Shown: positions 8,530 to 17,576, counted from the stretch's first letter. The stretch is 64,000 nt of DNA from Persicitalea sp963803495 (GCA_963803495.1 CAWDMP010000002.1:4278001-4342000), one strand, 5' to 3'. Notes: generated by a model not told the origin, from the sequence alone. Made by a program: numbers and translations.

Positions 8530-9843
8530 ATGAAATTACCATTATCAAAAACCAGGCAATTGCTTTCCTGGTCCGCCGTGATGTTGCTTCTGCTGACAAT
8601 CGTAGCGGCCTGCAACAACGAAGACCAAGGAGATGCCGCTGTCAACGAAGACCCGATGGCCATTCCGACTTTGTTTCAACGTAAAGGCGAGTTGGCAACG
8701 GCCACTGAATGGCCCAAAACAATGTCCAAGGTAGACGAGCTGAAAGCCCGCATCGCCAAAGATCCCAGCGATGTGAAAGCGCGGCTGCAAATCGCTACCA
8801 TTTATATGTCCGAAGCCCGCATCACGGGTGAGCACCCCTACTACTACCCGGCGGTGCTGAAAATTCTGGACGGGGTGCTGAGCATCGATCCCGCCAACTT
8901 CGAGGCGACGACGTTCAAGGCCTCCGTGAAAATGTCGCAGCACCAGTTTGCCGAGGCGCGCGAACTGGCCGAGCGCGCCCGTCAAATCAATCCTGACAAC
9001 GCTTATGTGTACGGTGTACTGGTAGACGCCAACGTGGAGTTGGGTAACTACGAGGAAGCCGTAGCGATGTCGGACAAGATGCAGGCGCTCAAGCCTTCGC
9101 TGGAAGCCTACTCGCGGGCGTCCTACCTACGTGAGATTTACGGTAACTACGACAGTTCGATCGACGCCATGCAATTGGCCGTCGAGGCCGGGCTACCCGG
9201 TTCGGAACCACACTGCTGGAGCAAAAATACGCTGGCGCACCTCTACGTACTCACCGGACAGCTCGACAAAGCTGAGCGCGAGTACGACGAAATTCTGGCG
9301 ATCAGGCCTAGCTACGCCTTCGCGATGGGCGGCAAAGCCAAGGTACAGGAAATGCGGAAGCAGTACGATCAGGCGCTTGTGACGCTCGACAAGGCCAGCG
9401 AAGTGATGCCCGAATTTTCCTTTCACGAGCAAATGGCCGACATCTACGCTTTGCAGGGCGACCAAGACAAAGCCGCCAAAAAATACGCCGAAGTGGTGAC
9501 CATGCTCGACGAAGACGCCGAGTCGGGCCACGCCGTAGATCTTGAAATGGCCAAGCTGTACACCAAAGCCGGTCAGTTGGACTCAGCGGCTCATTACGCT
9601 CAGAAGGAGTACGCGCGTCGTCCCAAGAATATCGACGTGAATCAGACGCTGGCTACGATTGCGTTTCAAAACAACGATCTCAAAAAAGCCCAGGAATACA
9701 TTCAGGTAGCTATGCGGACGGGAAGCAAAAACCCTGAAATGCTGCAACAAGCCAGCAAAATCGAAATGGCGATGGGCAACGCCACCGAGGGTAAAAAACT
9801 ACTGGCCGAAGCCCGCAAAATCAACCCCGCTATGGTGCTTTGA
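8530..9843 (+). CDS. TPR-repeat lipoprotein
   Basis: 437 residues from ATG 8530. This start gives a clean lipoprotein signal: positive N-terminus, hydrophobic core, and LTIVAAC with the lipidated Cys at residue 28. An upstream GTG at 8458 is rejected because it would place the hydrophobic segment far inside the protein. The rest is a series of tetratricopeptide repeats (for example ARELAERARQINPDNAYVYG and AEREYDEILAIRPSYAFAMG), a scaffold for protein-protein contacts. It is probably anchored in the outer or inner membrane facing the periplasm. It follows the two DUF4331 genes on the same strand and may assist them, which is an inference from position only. Confidence 0.88.
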   Translation: MKLPLSKTRQLLSWSAVMLLLLTIVAACNNEDQGDAAVNEDPMAIPTLFQRKGELATATEWPKTMSKVDELKARIAKDPSDVKARLQIATIYMSEARITGEHPYYYPAVLKILDGVLSIDPANFEATTFKASVKMSQHQFAEARELAERARQINPDNAYVYGVLVDANVELGNYEEAVAMSDKMQALKPSLEAYSRASYLREIYGNYDSSIDAMQLAVEAGLPGSEPHCWSKNTLAHLYVLTGQLDKAEREYDEILAIRPSYAFAMGGKAKVQEMRKQYDQALVTLDKASEVMPEFSFHEQMADIYALQGDQDKAAKKYAEVVTMLDEDAESGHAVDLEMAKLYTKAGQLDSAAHYAQKEYARRPKNIDVNQTLATIAFQNNDLKKAQEYIQVAMRTGSKNPEMLQQASKIEMAMGNATEGKKLLAEARKINPAMVL

Positions 9844-9876
9844 ACAAAAGTACCCCGGCAGTAGCGCCAAAACGTA

Positions 9877-9917
9877 ATCCTTATCTGGCATCGAATGGCC
9901 GGGTAGGGATTTTTTTT
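9877..9917 (+). terminator. rho-independent terminator
   Basis: A 13-bp stem allowing G-U pairs, 9877-9889 against 9898-9910, has an 8-base loop and is followed by a run of eight T. It closes the TPR lipoprotein transcript. Confidence 0.75.
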
Positions 9918-9970
9918 ATAAATACCTACCTTACGGGTCGTCACAACTATCACCTTAATCTGCTTCGTGT

Positions 9971-11029
9971 ATGAAATCGATATTGGTCGTTGGCATGGGA
10001 AAGGTCGGCTCACTGGTAGGTATTTTACTGAGCAAGTCGTTCCGCGTCGTGGGGCTCGATAAAGCACAGCCCGCTGAGCCCCTCCCTTTCCAGGTAGTGC
10101 AGGGTGAAGTAAGTGAGGCTGCTTTGGAGAAACACATGACCGGGCACGACGCCGTCGTGTCGTGCCTGCCCTACAACCTCAACCTACCCGTAGCCAACAT
10201 GGCTTACAAGCTCGGTATGCACTACTTCGACCTAACCGAGGATGTACCTACTACCGCGGCCATTCGCCAAATGGCGCGCGACAGCCGGGGCGTGATGGCG
10301 CCGCAATGTGGCCTGGCACCAGGCTTCATCGGCATCGTGGGGGCCGACCTGACTACCCGTTTTACCAAACTCCGCGACATCGAGCTGCGGGTAGGGGCCT
10401 TGCCCCGCTACCCCAACGGCCTGATGGGATACTCCTTCACCTGGTCGCCAGCGGGCGTCATCAACGAGTACCTCAACGACGCCGAAGTAATCCAGAACGG
10501 CGTTGTCAAGACGGTTTCTTCGCTCGATGGTACTGAAGTCATCAACATCGAAGGGCAGGAGTTCGAGGCTTTCACTACCTCGGGCGGCTTGGGTACGATG
10601 TGCGAAACTTACGAAGGCCGGGTCGATACGCTCAATTACAAAACCATCCGCTATCCCGGCCACGCCAAACTGATGCGCTTTCTGCTTTACGAACTCATCC
10701 TCAAAAACAAGCGCGAACTCGTCGAGCAAATCTTGACCGAAGCCAAGCCACCCGTACAGGAGGATGTGGTGTACGTGTACGCCGTAGTCGAAGGCTGGAA
10801 GGACGGCCAATTGGCTCGGGAGGAATTTTACCGCGCCTACCATCCCATCAAAATCGACGGCCGACATTGGCGGGCCATCTCCTGGACTACCGCGGCTTCC
10901 ATTGCGGCGGTGGTCGAGATGGTCGCGGCGGGTACCTTGCCGCAGCGGGGGTTCATCAAACAGGAAGATATATCCCTTGAAGCATTTTTGAAAACCAAAA
11001 ACGGAGCGCTGTACGGTCCGGCTATTTAA
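9971..11029 (+). CDS. saccharopine dehydrogenase family protein
   Basis: 352 residues with an N-terminal Rossmann motif (VVGMGKVGSLVG, about residues 6-17) and the Sacchrp_dh_C-type domain after about residue 120 (for example CGLAPGFIGIVG). Family members release L-glutamate from saccharopine to form alpha-aminoadipate semialdehyde, or do related reductive couplings. The next gene, 7 bases on, encodes an ALDH7-type aldehyde dehydrogenase, which oxidises that same semialdehyde. The pair therefore suggests the saccharopine route of lysine breakdown. This is inference from family and context; a lysine-ketoglutarate reductase is not seen in the window. The start is ATG 9971. Confidence 0.85.
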   Translation: MKSILVVGMGKVGSLVGILLSKSFRVVGLDKAQPAEPLPFQVVQGEVSEAALEKHMTGHDAVVSCLPYNLNLPVANMAYKLGMHYFDLTEDVPTTAAIRQMARDSRGVMAPQCGLAPGFIGIVGADLTTRFTKLRDIELRVGALPRYPNGLMGYSFTWSPAGVINEYLNDAEVIQNGVVKTVSSLDGTEVINIEGQEFEAFTTSGGLGTMCETYEGRVDTLNYKTIRYPGHAKLMRFLLYELILKNKRELVEQILTEAKPPVQEDVVYVYAVVEGWKDGQLAREEFYRAYHPIKIDGRHWRAISWTTAASIAAVVEMVAAGTLPQRGFIKQEDISLEAFLKTKNGALYGPAI

Positions 11030-11036
11030 AATAAAT

Positions 11037-12563
11037 ATGGAAAACTTCTTCAAAGCACTCGATATAAAACCCCATAACCCCGGCATCGCCACCGGGCAAA
11101 TGCAGTGGGCCGGGAAGGGCGAAGTACTGGAATCGTTCTCGCCCGTCGACAGCGAATTGATCGGGACCACCCAATCCGCCAGCCGTGAAGATTACGATCA
11201 GGTCATGGAATCGGCCAGGATCGCTTTCGTCCAATGGCGTTTGCGACCCGCGCCGCTGCGGGGCGAGATCGTGCGGCAGATGGGCGAGCAATTTCGGCAG
11301 CACAAGCAAGCCCTGGGTGAGCTGGTGAGCTACGAAATGGGCAAGAGTCTGCCGGAGGGGCTGGGCGAAGTACAGGAAATCATCGACATTTGCGATTTTG
11401 CCGTGGGCCTGTCGCGGCAGTTGTATGGGCTCACCATGCCGAGCGAGCGGCCCCAGCACCGGATGTTCGAGCAGTGGCACCCATTGGGCGTGGTCGGAAT
11501 CATTTCGGCCTTTAATTTTCCCGTGGCCGTCTGGGCCTGGAACGCGATGGTGGCCTGGGTATGCGGTGATGTGTGCGTCTGGAAGCCTTCGGAGAAAACA
11601 CCCCTCACCGCCATTGCCTGCCAAAACATCATCCGTGAAGTACTGGAAGCTAACGAAGTACCCGAAGGCGTGTCTTGCCTGGTGACGGGCGGGCGCGAGG
11701 TAGGGGAGTGGCTCGCGCAAGACCGCCGCGTGGCGCTGGTATCGGCCACTGGCAGTACTCGCATGGGCCGCGCCGTCGCGGCGGCCACCGCCGCCCGGCT
11801 GGGCAAATGCCTGTTGGAACTGGGTGGCAACAACGCCATCATCGTATCGTCGCGGGCCGATCTGGCCTTGGCAATCCCGGCCATCGTGTTCGGGGCGGTA
11901 GGCACTGCGGGGCAGCGCTGCACCACGACCCGGCGGCTGATCGTGCATGAGGCTATTTATGAAGAAGTAAAGCAACGGCTGTCCCAAGCCTACGGACAAC
12001 TCAAAATCGGTGATCCGCTCGATGCTGGTAAACATGTTGGCCCGCTGATCGACCGCGACGCGGTGGCGGGGTACGAGGCGGCGGTAGCGGCCGTGCAGGA
12101 GCAGGCAGGTACCTTCATAGTGCCACCGGAGGTACTATCGGGCGAAGGGTATACGTCGGGCTGCTACGTGCGGCCCTGCATCGCCGAGGTGCAAAACGTG
12201 TGGGACATTGTGCAGCACGAGACTTTCGCACCGATCCTGTATTTGATCAAATACAAAACCCTAGACGAGGCCATAGCGATGCAAAACGATGTACCGCAGG
12301 GGCTGTCTTCAGCCCTCTTTACGCTCGATATGCGCGAGGCGGAACGATTCCTAGCCGCCTCAGGCAGCGATTGCGGCATCGCCAACGTAAATATCGGTAC
12401 CTCAGGTGCAGAGATTGGCGGGGCTTTCGGTGGAGAAAAAGAAACGGGCGGCGGCCGCGAATCGGGTTCCGATGCCTGGAAAGCGTACATGCGCCGCCAG
12501 ACTAATACCGTCAACTACGGCACGACCCTTCCCCTGGCTCAAGGAATTACGTTCGAGTTGTAA
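11037..12563 (+). CDS. aldehyde dehydrogenase, ALDH7 / aminoadipate-semialdehyde dehydrogenase type
   Basis: 508 residues, full length for the NAD-dependent ALDH superfamily. The general-base Glu is E261 in LLELGGNN and the catalytic Cys is C295 in GTAGQRCTTTRR. The N-terminal pattern and the C-terminal GAEIGGAFGGEKETGGGRESGSDAWK resemble the antiquitin (ALDH7A1) branch, which oxidises alpha-aminoadipate semialdehyde to alpha-aminoadipate. It sits 7 bases after the saccharopine dehydrogenase-like gene, strengthening a role in lysine catabolism. It converges on ftsH, with a long perfect palindrome between them. Confidence 0.88.
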   Translation: MENFFKALDIKPHNPGIATGQMQWAGKGEVLESFSPVDSELIGTTQSASREDYDQVMESARIAFVQWRLRPAPLRGEIVRQMGEQFRQHKQALGELVSYEMGKSLPEGLGEVQEIIDICDFAVGLSRQLYGLTMPSERPQHRMFEQWHPLGVVGIISAFNFPVAVWAWNAMVAWVCGDVCVWKPSEKTPLTAIACQNIIREVLEANEVPEGVSCLVTGGREVGEWLAQDRRVALVSATGSTRMGRAVAAATAARLGKCLLELGGNNAIIVSSRADLALAIPAIVFGAVGTAGQRCTTTRRLIVHEAIYEEVKQRLSQAYGQLKIGDPLDAGKHVGPLIDRDAVAGYEAAVAAVQEQAGTFIVPPEVLSGEGYTSGCYVRPCIAEVQNVWDIVQHETFAPILYLIKYKTLDEAIAMQNDVPQGLSSALFTLDMREAERFLAASGSDCGIANVNIGTSGAEIGGAFGGEKETGGGRESGSDAWKAYMRRQTNTVNYGTTLPLAQGITFEL

Positions 12564-12567
12564 GTGA

Positions 12568-12629
12568 ATTTTAAATACAAGAGCGGGGCACGGATTATAT
12601 AATCCGTGCCCCGCTCTTGTATTTAAAAT
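12568..12629. terminator. 62-bp perfect palindrome, bidirectional terminator
   Basis: Bases 12568-12598 are the exact reverse complement of 12599-12629, with no spacer. The core is GC-rich (GAGCGGGGCACGG) and the outer arms are AT-rich, giving T-rich tails on both strands. It lies 4 bases after the ALDH stop and 14 bases from the ftsH stop on the other strand, so it can terminate both convergent transcripts. The length and perfection are unusual for a simple terminator. Confidence 0.85.
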
Positions 12630-12643
12630 CCTAGTACCCGGTA

Positions 12644-14722
12644 TTAAACCTTGGGACTTTCAGTCGAGCTATCATCTGCTACTACTTCCTCAACCTCCTG
12701 GCCTTCTTTGAGTTTCTCAGCCTCAGCTTTATCGGCGGCTTCCTGATGAATGGCCGCTTCCTCGCGAGAGCGGCGGTTGACGTAGGCCTCGAAGTTGGTT
12801 TCTTTGTCGTAAGGACGCTTTCCGATGAGGCGCTCAAGATCGCCCTGGAAAAGAATTTCCTTCTCGAGCAATTCCTGGGCAATCGTTTCCAGTTGCTCCC
12901 TTTTGTCGCGCAGCATACCCATCACACGCTGGTAGGCCTTATCGACCAATATCCGTACCTCGTGGTCAATCTTCTCGGCCGTATTTTCGGAGTAAGGTTT
13001 GGTGAAATTATAATCCGACTGCTTGGAATCGTAAAACGAAATGTTACCGATCTTGTCGTTCATACCGTACATCGTCACCATGCTGTACGCTACCTTGGTC
13101 ACGCGTTCGAGATCGCTCAGTGCTCCGGTGGATATTTTGCCAAACACCACATCCTCCGCCGCGCGTCCACCCAGCGTCATACACATTTCATCAAATAGCT
13201 GCTCGGTGCGATACAAGTACTGCTCGCGGGGCAAGTACTGCGCGTAACCCAGCGCCGCCACCCCACGGGGTACGATGGTCACCTTCACCAACGGGTCGGC
13301 GTGCTCGAGGTACCAGCCGGCAACGGCGTGGCCCGCTTCGTGGTAGGCTACGATCTGCTTCTCTTCGGGTGAAATGAGCTTGTTCTTCTTTTCAAGACCG
13401 CCAATCACGCGGTCCATTGCATCCTGAAAGTCCTGCATCGTCACACTTTCGCGGTCGCGGCGGGCGGCGATCAGGGCCGCTTCGTTGCATACGTTGGCGA
13501 TCTCCGCTCCGGCGAAGCCAGGCGTTTGGGCGGCTAGTTTCTGAATGTCCACATCTTCCGAAATCTTGATTGGCTTCAGGTGTACCTTAAAGATGGCTTC
13601 CCGGCCAATTACATCCGGCTTGTCAACCGAAATCTGACGGTCGAAGCGACCCGGACGCAGCAGCGCCGAGTCGAGTACGTCGGGACGGTTGGTGGCGGCT
13701 ACGATAATGATACCGGAATCGGTAGCAAAGCCGTCCATTTCTACCAACAATGAGTTCAGCGTGTTTTCGCGCTCATCGTTGGAGCCGGGCATACCGCCTC
13801 GGCCCCGCGAGCGGCCCACGGCGTCGATTTCGTCGATAAAGATGATGCAGGGCGCTTTTTCTTTGGCTTGCTTGAATAGGTCACGCACCCGCGCCGCACC
13901 TACGCCCACAAACATCTCGACGAAGTCGGAGCCGGAAAGCGAGAAGAAAGGTACTTCGGCTTCACCGGCTACGGCCTTGGCCAGTAGTGTTTTACCGGTG
14001 CCCGGAGGACCTACCAGCAGCGCACCTTTGGGAATTTTGGCCCCCAACTTCTTAAATTTGTCAGGACTTTTCAGGTAGTCCACGATCTCCTTAATCTCTT
14101 CCTTAGCCTCGTCGAGGCCCGCTACATCGTTAAATGTAATCTTGACCTTATTTTCAGCATCGAAAAGCGTGGCACGCGAGCGGCCAATGTTGAATATCTG
14201 ACCACCCGGCCCCACGCCGCCCGACATCCGGCCGAGCAGGAAGTACATCACCACGATCATGATAATGAAGAAGCCCCAGGTACCGATCCAGTTGGACCAG
14301 CTGTCGCGGGTATCGATCTTGTATTCCACTTTCTCGCCATCCGGTACCCCTTCCTGCATCTTTTCCAGATCGGTCTTGAATGTCTCGGCGGAGGTGACCT
14401 GAAACTGGTACTGCGGCGTAGCATCACTGCCGAAGTAGGTGTTGTTTTCCTTGGTGAGCGCCTGGTACTTGTCTTTGCGCAACGCCTCGGCTTTCAGCGA
14501 AACTTCGACGATCTTGTCGTTCACGATCGTGACGCGGGCCACTTCCTTGTCAGCCACCATTTTCTCGAAGCGCTTTTGGGTGATTTCACGAAGCGAGGCG
14601 GATTTATTCAAAAAAGTGATCCCCAGGATCGTGGCGATCAGGGCGGCTATGATCCACCCCTGGTACCCACGCTGGGGATTCTTCGGACTGAGAGGGTTTC
14701 TCTTGTTATCTTTATCTGACAT
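12644..14722 (-). CDS. ftsH: ATP-dependent zinc metalloprotease FtsH
   Basis: 692 residues. This membrane-anchored AAA+ protease extracts and degrades membrane and misfolded proteins. Two transmembrane segments (about residues 22-38 and 147-164) flank a periplasmic domain that is longer than in E. coli, as is common in Bacteroidota. The Walker A motif GPPGTGKT is at about 238-245, Walker B IIFIDEID at about 293-300, and the zinc site HEAGH at 461-465. The C-terminus is acidic. The ribosome silencing factor gene lies 71 bases upstream in the same direction, a pairing often seen in this phylum. Confidence 0.97.
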   Translation of the reverse strand: MSDKDNKRNPLSPKNPQRGYQGWIIAALIATILGITFLNKSASLREITQKRFEKMVADKEVARVTIVNDKIVEVSLKAEALRKDKYQALTKENNTYFGSDATPQYQFQVTSAETFKTDLEKMQEGVPDGEKVEYKIDTRDSWSNWIGTWGFFIIMIVVMYFLLGRMSGGVGPGGQIFNIGRSRATLFDAENKVKITFNDVAGLDEAKEEIKEIVDYLKSPDKFKKLGAKIPKGALLVGPPGTGKTLLAKAVAGEAEVPFFSLSGSDFVEMFVGVGAARVRDLFKQAKEKAPCIIFIDEIDAVGRSRGRGGMPGSNDERENTLNSLLVEMDGFATDSGIIIVAATNRPDVLDSALLRPGRFDRQISVDKPDVIGREAIFKVHLKPIKISEDVDIQKLAAQTPGFAGAEIANVCNEAALIAARRDRESVTMQDFQDAMDRVIGGLEKKNKLISPEEKQIVAYHEAGHAVAGWYLEHADPLVKVTIVPRGVAALGYAQYLPREQYLYRTEQLFDEMCMTLGGRAAEDVVFGKISTGALSDLERVTKVAYSMVTMYGMNDKIGNISFYDSKQSDYNFTKPYSENTAEKIDHEVRILVDKAYQRVMGMLRDKREQLETIAQELLEKEILFQGDLERLIGKRPYDKETNFEAYVNRRSREEAAIHQEAADKAEAEKLKEGQEVEEVVADDSSTESPKV

Positions 14723-14793
14723 TAGTGTTGTAGCATTAGTAGAAATTTAAAATAGTAACGAAGCGCGCGTCTTTAATGTTCACCCGGTCGTTA

Positions 14794-15177
14794 TCAGGCG
14801 GCAGTCTCCTGAATTAGCGTGCGTTCGGCGTCGCCCCAGAGCGCTTCGAGGTCGTAGTATTTGCGGCGCTCCTTCTGAAAAACGTGCGCGACCACATCCA
14901 CGTAGTCGATCAGTATCCACTCGCGGTTGGTCTTTCCTTCCTTGTGCCAGGGATTTTCATCGACGGCCTTATGTACTTCAAACTCGACGGAGTCGGCGAT
15001 GGCGTCAATTTGAGTATCGGAGGTACCCGAGCAAATAATGAAATAATCGGCAACGGCATTCTTCACGTTTCGAAGGTCGAGGACTGCCACGTCCTGCGCT
15101 TTTTTTTCTATCATGCCTTTCACGACGAGCTCGGAAAGGTCTTTGGAAGACACTCCTTTATTTTTTCGTTGTTTCAT
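14794..15177 (-). CDS. rsfS: ribosome silencing factor RsfS
   Basis: 127 residues. RsfS binds ribosomal protein uL14 and blocks joining of the ribosomal subunits when nutrients are short. The family motifs are visible: VLDLRNVKNAVADYFIICSGTS and the later EWILIDYVDVVAHVFQKERRKYYDLEALWGDA. It is upstream of ftsH on the same strand and divergent from the biotin ligase gene; the 80-base gap to that gene must hold both promoters. ATG start at 15177. Confidence 0.94.
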   Translation of the reverse strand: MKQRKNKGVSSKDLSELVVKGMIEKKAQDVAVLDLRNVKNAVADYFIICSGTSDTQIDAIADSVEFEVHKAVDENPWHKEGKTNREWILIDYVDVVAHVFQKERRKYYDLEALWGDAERTLIQETAA

Positions 15178-15257
15178 GCGTTATTTTTACCGGTGGAATA
15201 CCGAAACAAAGATCGAACGTTTCGGCGGTAATAAAAGTAGGGATTAAACTTAAAACA

Positions 15258-16022
15258 GTGTACGATTCTTGTTCCAATACACTCTTTATCGGCAAAAAAA
15301 TACTGTATCTGCCATCTTGTCATTCTACCAACGACACTGCGGCCGAATTAGTGCGCCGCCAAAGCCTGCCCGAAGGTACCGTGGTCATCACCGGTGAGCA
15401 GACCAGCGGCCGCGGCCAACACGGTACCCGGTGGATAGCAACGCGTGGCCAGAACTTCACGATGTCGCTGGTGCTGAACCCGACGTTTCTGAGCGTTGCC
15501 GATCAGTTTCTACTGAGTCAGTCGATCGCGCTGGGCGTGCGAGATTACTTGCTTCTATATACCGATAATATCGCCGTAAAATGGCCTAACGATCTGTTGA
15601 TCAATGATTTGAAAGTGGGCGGAATCTTGATTGAAAATGCATTGGCGGGGAACCGTATGGCCCATTCGATCGTCGGAATAGGCCTGAATATCAACCAGGC
15701 CCAGTTCGCGTGGCAGCGGGCCACTTCATTGCGGCTCGAAACCGGGCGGGCGTTTTCCCTGGCTCAGGAATTGCCCCTGCTTTTGCAAGCGCTGGAAAGG
15801 GCTTATCTGCGGCTGCGCAACGGACACGCCGCCGCCATCCGGGCCGGGTATTTGCAAGCGCTTTTGGGCTACGGCAAAACGCGGAGTTACGGTATCGACG
15901 GCCAGTCGGTCCGGGGCGTTGTGCGGGGAGTACTACCGGATGGACGGCTCGACCTCGAAGTACAGGGTGGAGAGCGGCGAACGTTCGGAATTAAGGAAAT
16001 CACGTGGGAATGGGCGGATTGA
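15258..16022 (+). CDS. birA: biotin--[acetyl-CoA-carboxylase] ligase
   Basis: 254 residues, the catalytic plus C-terminal domains only, without the N-terminal DNA-binding domain of E. coli BirA. It therefore acts as an enzyme (biotin plus ATP to biotinyl-AMP, then transfer to the carboxylase lysine) and not as a repressor. The catalytic loop GRGQHGTRW corresponds to the family GRGRxGxxW motif, and KWPNDLLINDLKVGGILIE is also diagnostic. The likely start is GTG 15258. Its last 23 bases overlap the convergent TMEM220-like gene. Confidence 0.9.
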   Translation: MYDSCSNTLFIGKKILYLPSCHSTNDTAAELVRRQSLPEGTVVITGEQTSGRGQHGTRWIATRGQNFTMSLVLNPTFLSVADQFLLSQSIALGVRDYLLLYTDNIAVKWPNDLLINDLKVGGILIENALAGNRMAHSIVGIGLNINQAQFAWQRATSLRLETGRAFSLAQELPLLLQALERAYLRLRNGHAAAIRAGYLQALLGYGKTRSYGIDGQSVRGVVRGVLPDGRLDLEVQGGERRTFGIKEITWEWAD

Positions 16023-16353
16023 CCTTGGCGCGCCAACCCAGGAATACCATCGCTAAGGCGCAAATGCCCAACCCGAGTGACTCGCGCGCCAGCTCGATGT
16101 TCAGGCTGCGCATGTCGAGATCGCCGAAGAAGACCCCCTCGAAGGCGGGGGGCCATTGCAGCACCGCTCCCACCAAGTAGGCCGCAGCCATCGCGTAGAA
16201 AACCCAGGAAGGCCATAGTCGTCTCATTTCCATGAAGCAGGCCAAAGCCGCCGCCAGGTAGGTCGGGATCCAGTACTGTGGATCGGGATCGTTGAATTGA
16301 AAGTAGGCGAACAGCGAAAAGAGAAGGCCGAGTATAATATTGATGATTTTCAT
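16000..16353 (-). CDS. transmembrane 220 (TMEM220) family protein
   Basis: 117 residues with about four hydrophobic segments, beginning MKIINIILGLLFSLFAYFQ and containing FNDPDPQYWIPTY, the signature by which the TMEM220 family is recognised. It should be an inner-membrane protein. The biochemical role of the family is not known. It overlaps the 3' end of the biotin ligase gene by 23 bases in convergent orientation. Confidence 0.82.
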   Translation of the reverse strand: MKIINIILGLLFSLFAYFQFNDPDPQYWIPTYLAAALACFMEMRRLWPSWVFYAMAAAYLVGAVLQWPPAFEGVFFGDLDMRSLNIELARESLGLGICALAMVFLGWRAKVNPPIPT

Positions 16354-16452
16354 AGGGTGATGTCAGGCAGTGCCGCTAAGTATTAGATAGGTGCTTAGCC
16401 CAAGAAAGTAAGCTTCTCAAAAAACTTACCCGGTCAAACGCACAAATAAGAC

Positions 16453-17193
16453 TCAATCGGGGCAATAGAGCCGACGGGCGTCGGTAGCTCCTGCGAAGCC
16501 GAGCCGCTCGGCTTGCCGCAAACTGATGCAGCCCAGGTCCTTCTCGCCGCTTTCGTATTGGCTTAGACCCAGGCCATAAAACGCCTTGCCAAACTTTGGG
16601 TCGTAACGGGTGGCCTTATCGAAAGCATTCGTGGCTTCGGCGAATGCCTGTTGACGGTAGAGAATGTTGCCGAGGTTGTACCACGCCTGCACGTTGTCAT
16701 CGTCAAGTTGCAATGCCTTTTTGAAATCCCGAACTGCGGCTTCATCTTGCTGTAATAACGCGTATACCTGTCCGCGGTTGAGAAACACGTCGGCGGTGTC
16801 GGGGGCCAGCCTTGCGGCCTGGTCATAGTCGACCAGCGCGGAGTCGAGCTGACTCTGGGCGGTATAGAGCAGCGCCCGATTGAAGTAGGGACGGTAAAAA
16901 TCAGGCTCCAGTCTGATGGCCTGCTGGTAGTCGAGCAGGGCGTTAGGGTACTCTTTCAGTTCGAAATACGCCACGCCCCGGCTATTGAACGCCTCGGCGT
17001 TCTCGATGTCCTTGTCGATGGCCTGGTTGAGGTACCCGATTCCCTCGCGCAGTTTTCCCTCTTTCAACAAAGATCGCCCTTTTTCAAGGTAGGCTTCAGA
17101 GGAGTTCTGGCAGGAAAAAAGCAACATAAGGGGGAAGGCAGAAAGGGAGGAAAGGAGGAAAGGACGTAAAATATTCAAAAATCTATTTTTCAT
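16453..17193 (-). CDS. TPR-repeat lipoprotein
   Basis: 246 residues. The N-terminus ends a hydrophobic stretch with LLFSC, a lipobox, so the mature protein should be lipid-anchored outside the cytoplasm. The remainder is about five tetratricopeptide repeats (for example YLEKGRSLLKEGKLREGIGY, EAFNSRGVAYFELKEYPNAL and PYFNRALLYTAQSQLDSALV), a protein-binding scaffold. The C-terminus has a Cys-containing unit, GEKDLGCISLRQAERLG, seen in many Bacteroidota TPR proteins. No specific partner is suggested by the neighbours. Confidence 0.85.
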   Translation of the reverse strand: MKNRFLNILRPFLLSSLSAFPLMLLFSCQNSSEAYLEKGRSLLKEGKLREGIGYLNQAIDKDIENAEAFNSRGVAYFELKEYPNALLDYQQAIRLEPDFYRPYFNRALLYTAQSQLDSALVDYDQAARLAPDTADVFLNRGQVYALLQQDEAAVRDFKKALQLDDDNVQAWYNLGNILYRQQAFAEATNAFDKATRYDPKFGKAFYGLGLSQYESGEKDLGCISLRQAERLGFAGATDARRLYCPD

Positions 17194-17310
17194 TGAATCA
17201 ATTGGTTAGAAGGTACTTGCGGACTGCCGATGTTTTGTATCGGCCCAGCGTTGGTACCGACACGGGCGGTTCGGCGCAAAAGTACGACGGAAAGAGGAGG
17301 GGAAAGATTT

Positions 17311-17340
17311 TTTCTTGTCAGGAAAATGTCCCTATCTTTG
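17311..17340 (+). promoter_or_regulatory. Bacteroidota-type promoter of the SRP RNA
   Basis: TATCTTTG at 17333-17340 matches the -7 box TAnnTTTG exactly. A T-rich TTTCTTG at 17311-17317 is placed about right for the -33 box. Transcription would begin near 17344, where the predicted SRP RNA helix starts. Confidence 0.6.
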
Positions 17341-17343
17341 CAC

Positions 17344-17436
17344 GGGCAAATCGGAACTACCAGCTCCTGCTGAATCCCCCAGGTCTTGACGGAAGCAAGG
17401 GTAGGTGGTCGTAGCGGTGAGATTCTCGGTTTGCCT
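17344..17436 (+). ncRNA. ffs: signal recognition particle RNA, small bacterial type
   Basis: The terminal helix pairs GGGCAAATCG (17344-17353) with CGGTTTGCCT (17427-17436). Between them lies the SRP domain IV signature: GGTCTTGACGGAAGCAAGG, with the GGAAGCA loop at about 17391-17397 that binds Ffh. A T-run (TTTTTTTG) directly follows, serving as terminator. The RNA pairs with Ffh to target membrane proteins co-translationally. A short frame of 73 codons runs through the region but is not a gene. Confidence 0.88.
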
Positions 17437-17576
17437 TTTTTTGTTTACCGCTGGTCCGCTTCGCCGGTACCGGCCTATGGGGCATCTACTTCGCCCCGGC
17501 TTTCCTGATTCCTTTTCTTTTCCCTACTTTTACGGAATCTAATTTTTTCCTGAATCAAAATTCAACTTACTGCATT

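Noticed and set aside
10232..11170. 312-codon minus-strand frame over the saccharopine dehydrogenase-like gene, spilling into the ALDH gene
   Set aside because: No recognisable domain, and it spans two well-supported genes on the other strand.
17193..17414. 73-codon frame on the plus strand
   Set aside because: It overlaps the SRP RNA and its promoter, has no family resemblance, and lies between genes.
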